Origin: Acidobacteriota bacterium
GTDB lineage: Bacteria > Acidobacteriota > Blastocatellia > RBC074
Reading direction: 5' to 3'
DNA: 7,036 nt
Assembly: GCA_013140935.1 (NCBI GenBank)
Contig: JABFSD010000874.1
Location: forward strand, 1-7,036
Shown here piece after piece: positions 5,888 to 7,036 of the stretch. The position numbers and the translations under genes were made by a program. Positions within the stretch are counted from its first letter, which is position 1; each line of letters opens with the position of its first letter. The notes beneath the pieces were generated by a model that saw nothing but the letters and a program-made list of their open reading frames with translations, made no database searches and was not told the origin of the DNA.

Positions 5888-6528
5888 TTTTTAAGTGTTT
5901 GTAAGGTGAGGTCTTTGTACCAAGCTTCGCTGGCGGGGCCGGCGTGAATCTGCACGCAGATGCGTCCGCGTTGCGGAATCGCGTCGTCAGGCTCTGTGTA
6001 ATCTACTGTCGTCACGCCGTTGAGCGTGAGTCGAATGTGTTTGCCTTCGGCGCGAATCACGTAATCGTTCCAATCGTCGCGTTTGAGAATTCTGTTCAAC
6101 AATTCTTCAGCAGGCCCAGCGAGAACTTTCTTCCGACGCGATTCGTCATAAAGCGCGCCCCAATACCCTTGCCCCATATCGGCCTGATAGCCGATGACTT
6201 CGTGGTGGTTGGGGATGCGCTGCGTGCGAAACTGAATGCCCGCGTTCGCTTTCGCCGGATCGCCCAAGAGCTTGACCTTGAGCCTCATCTCAAAATCGTC
6301 ATATTCGGCATTCGTGCAAAGAAACTCGTTGCGCGCAATCGGCACTTTCAGCGTACCGCCCACCATCGCGCCTTGCTCAATACGAAAGAGTTTGAGGTTC
6401 CCTTCCCAGCCTTTGAAAGTTTTGCCGTCAAAAAGTTTCGCGGCCTGACGTTGCGCTTCGGCGAGCGGTAAGAACGAAAGGGCGGCGAGTACCAACGCTA
6501 CGCAAAGAAAAAGATAGCGGTTCATCAT
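5884..6528 (-). CDS. Secreted DUF1080 protein (3-keto-disaccharide hydrolase family)
   Basis: A 214-aa exported protein with a clear signal peptide (hydrophobic 5-22, likely cleavage after AEA at 23-25; no lipobox cysteine). The rest is one DUF1080 (PF06439) jelly-roll domain. Seen are KLFDGKTFKGW (31-41), EQGAMVGG (51-58), NAGIQFR (95-101), EVIGYQAD (110-117), YWGALYDESRR (122-132), DDWNDYVIRAEG (151-162) and the final GRICVQIHAGP (188-198). Members act on 3-keto-glucosides and related oxidised sugars or bind glycans; the family is expanded in Planctomycetota, Bacteroidota and Acidobacteriota. The partner oxidoreductase usually needed to make the 3-keto sugar is not in this window. The start is fixed by AGGAG at 6540-6536, 7 nt before the first ATG of a tandem ATGATG. 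Confidence 0.92.
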   Translation of the reverse strand: MMNRYLFLCVALVLAALSFLPLAEAQRQAAKLFDGKTFKGWEGNLKLFRIEQGAMVGGTLKVPIARNEFLCTNAEYDDFEMRLKVKLLGDPAKANAGIQFRTQRIPNHHEVIGYQADMGQGYWGALYDESRRKKVLAGPAEELLNRILKRDDWNDYVIRAEGKHIRLTLNGVTTVDYTEPDDAIPQRGRICVQIHAGPASEAWYKDLTLQTLKK

Positions 6529-6535
6529 TTGGGTT

Positions 6536-6540
6536 CTCCT
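6536..6540 (-). promoter_or_regulatory. Ribosome binding site AGGAG of the DUF1080 gene
   Basis: GAGGAGAACCCAA precedes the ATG at 6528 with 7 nt spacing, which favours the first of the two adjacent ATG codons. It is the only strong Shine-Dalgarno sequence in the operon from 6866 to 3878; the other genes there rely on overlap. Confidence 0.7.
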
Positions 6541-6551
6541 CGTTTGACGAT

Positions 6552-6866
6552 TTAGGAACGGCGCGGCAACGGCGGACGATCATTCGCCGGACGCGCAGGT
6601 GCGGACGGCAAGTCGCCCGCTTGCCATTCATCGTGGCCGATGCCGAATTCCGCGCGCGCGGCGCGTTCGGCTTCTACCACTGAACGATGATAAAGCGAAC
6701 GATGAAACGAGCCATCCGTCGCGCGGTATTGCAGCAATACGCCTTCGCAAGCATTGCTGACGATTTCGACGTCAAGCGACAACGGCGGCGCAGGTGTTTC
6801 GCCTTCTGCGGCCAAATCCGCGTTTACCCGACGATTGGCGATGCGTTTGAGAATGGGTGGATTCAT
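6552..6866 (-). CDS. Hypothetical protein, 104 aa
   Basis: I do not recognise a named family. The N-terminus is basic (ILKRIANRRVNADLA), followed by a proline-rich link (ETPAPPLSL, 23-31). The core reads VEIVSNACEGVLLQYRATDG and SFHRSLYHRSVVEAERAARA, ending in EFGIGHDEWQ (74-83). This beta-beta-alpha pattern, with a tyrosine/histidine pair, a helix and a closing EWQ, is reminiscent of small uncharacterised bacterial proteins with a W/YH-x-S/T-x-x-EA-x-x-x-A-x-x-E-[FY] signature. That comparison is from memory and weak. The C-terminus is basic, proline-rich and probably disordered (PARPANDRPPLPRRS). There is no signal peptide. Its ATG overlaps the decarboxylase stop as ATGA and has no Shine-Dalgarno sequence, so it is translationally coupled to that gene. 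The overlap is the main reason to accept it as real. Confidence 0.7.
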   Translation of the reverse strand: MNPPILKRIANRRVNADLAAEGETPAPPLSLDVEIVSNACEGVLLQYRATDGSFHRSLYHRSVVEAERAARAEFGIGHDEWQAGDLPSAPARPANDRPPLPRRS

Positions 6867-7036
6867 AGCAATTCGTTGTGAATCAGGTCTTCGTATGTGT
6901 CACGTTGACGAATGAGTTGGACGCTGCCGTCTTCTTCGAGCAAAACGACGGCAGGGAATACGCGCCCGTTGTAAGAGGTCATCTGCGAGATCGTATACGC
7001 CCCCGTGTTCATCATGGCAATCACATCGCCCACGGT
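6863..7036 (-). CDS. Group IV PLP-dependent decarboxylase (ornithine/diaminopimelate type), C-terminal 57 aa
   Basis: The frame is open to the right edge; only the last 57 codons and a TGA at 6865-6863 are present. The visible end carries the active-site motif GDVIAMMNTGAYT, whose GAY tyrosine contacts PLP in this family. It continues with SQMTSYNGRVFPAVVLLEEDG and LIRQRDTYEDLIHNE, the normal end of the C-terminal beta-barrel domain. The GAYT...YNG arrangement recalls ornithine decarboxylase, while the final LIRQRDTYEDL is like LysA, so the substrate (ornithine, arginine or meso-diaminopimelate) cannot be settled from this fragment. It would be a cytoplasmic homodimer making a polyamine or lysine. 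It heads the tightly spaced minus-strand gene run, with the 104-aa unknown overlapping its stop. Confidence 0.88.
   Translation of the reverse strand, partial: TVGDVIAMMNTGAYTISQMTSYNGRVFPAVVLLEEDGSVQLIRQRDTYEDLIHNELL

Noticed and set aside
5944..6471. 175-codon plus-strand frame opposite the DUF1080 gene
   Set aside because: Antisense shadow of a gene with strong family motifs; no ribosome binding site or recognisable domain.

Overview
The window looks like a stretch of bacterial chromosome, probably from an Acidobacteriota-like soil lineage (possibly Blastocatellia). That placement is an inference from gene content: a PD40 beta-propeller protein, a DUF1080 protein, a secreted serine hydrolase, and a DUF104-type antitoxin with a PIN toxin. 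No rRNA or marker gene is present to confirm it. There is no tRNA, CRISPR array, insertion sequence or integrase.

Plus-strand block (1-1615): the 3' part of a PD40/TolB-like beta-propeller protein that is cut by the left edge. After a 101-bp gap comes a small 87-aa protein with a good ribosome binding site, a charged helical N-terminal part and a compact four-cysteine tail (C-x6-C-x3-C-x6-C). A strong rho-independent terminator follows it at once. This peptide is the least explained gene in the window and the best candidate for something undescribed.

Minus-strand block (7036 down to 1622): a 5.4-kb run of collinear genes. In transcription order these are: the last 57 residues of a group IV PLP-dependent decarboxylase (ornithine/diaminopimelate type, cut by the right edge); a 104-aa unknown protein overlapping it by ATGA; a secreted DUF1080 (3-keto-disaccharide hydrolase-type) protein with its own ribosome binding site; a secreted class C beta-lactamase-like serine hydrolase overlapping by ATGA; and an EVE-domain protein starting on the base after the hydrolase stop. 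After 60 bp carrying an 8-bp inverted repeat come a DUF104/AF2212-like antitoxin and a PIN-domain toxin overlapping by ATGA, and then a 12-TM APC-family amino acid permease. The permease converges on the plus-strand block at the terminator.

The first five minus-strand genes are packed tightly enough to be one operon. The toxin-antitoxin pair looks like a separate, self-regulated unit, and the permease may be read from it or from its own promoter. The two strand blocks also differ in base composition. Sample hand counts of G+C are 26/60 for 1321-1380 in the peptide gene, 30/60 for 541-600 in the propeller gene, 32/60 for 3241-3300 in the toxin gene and 42/60 for 2341-2400 in the permease gene.
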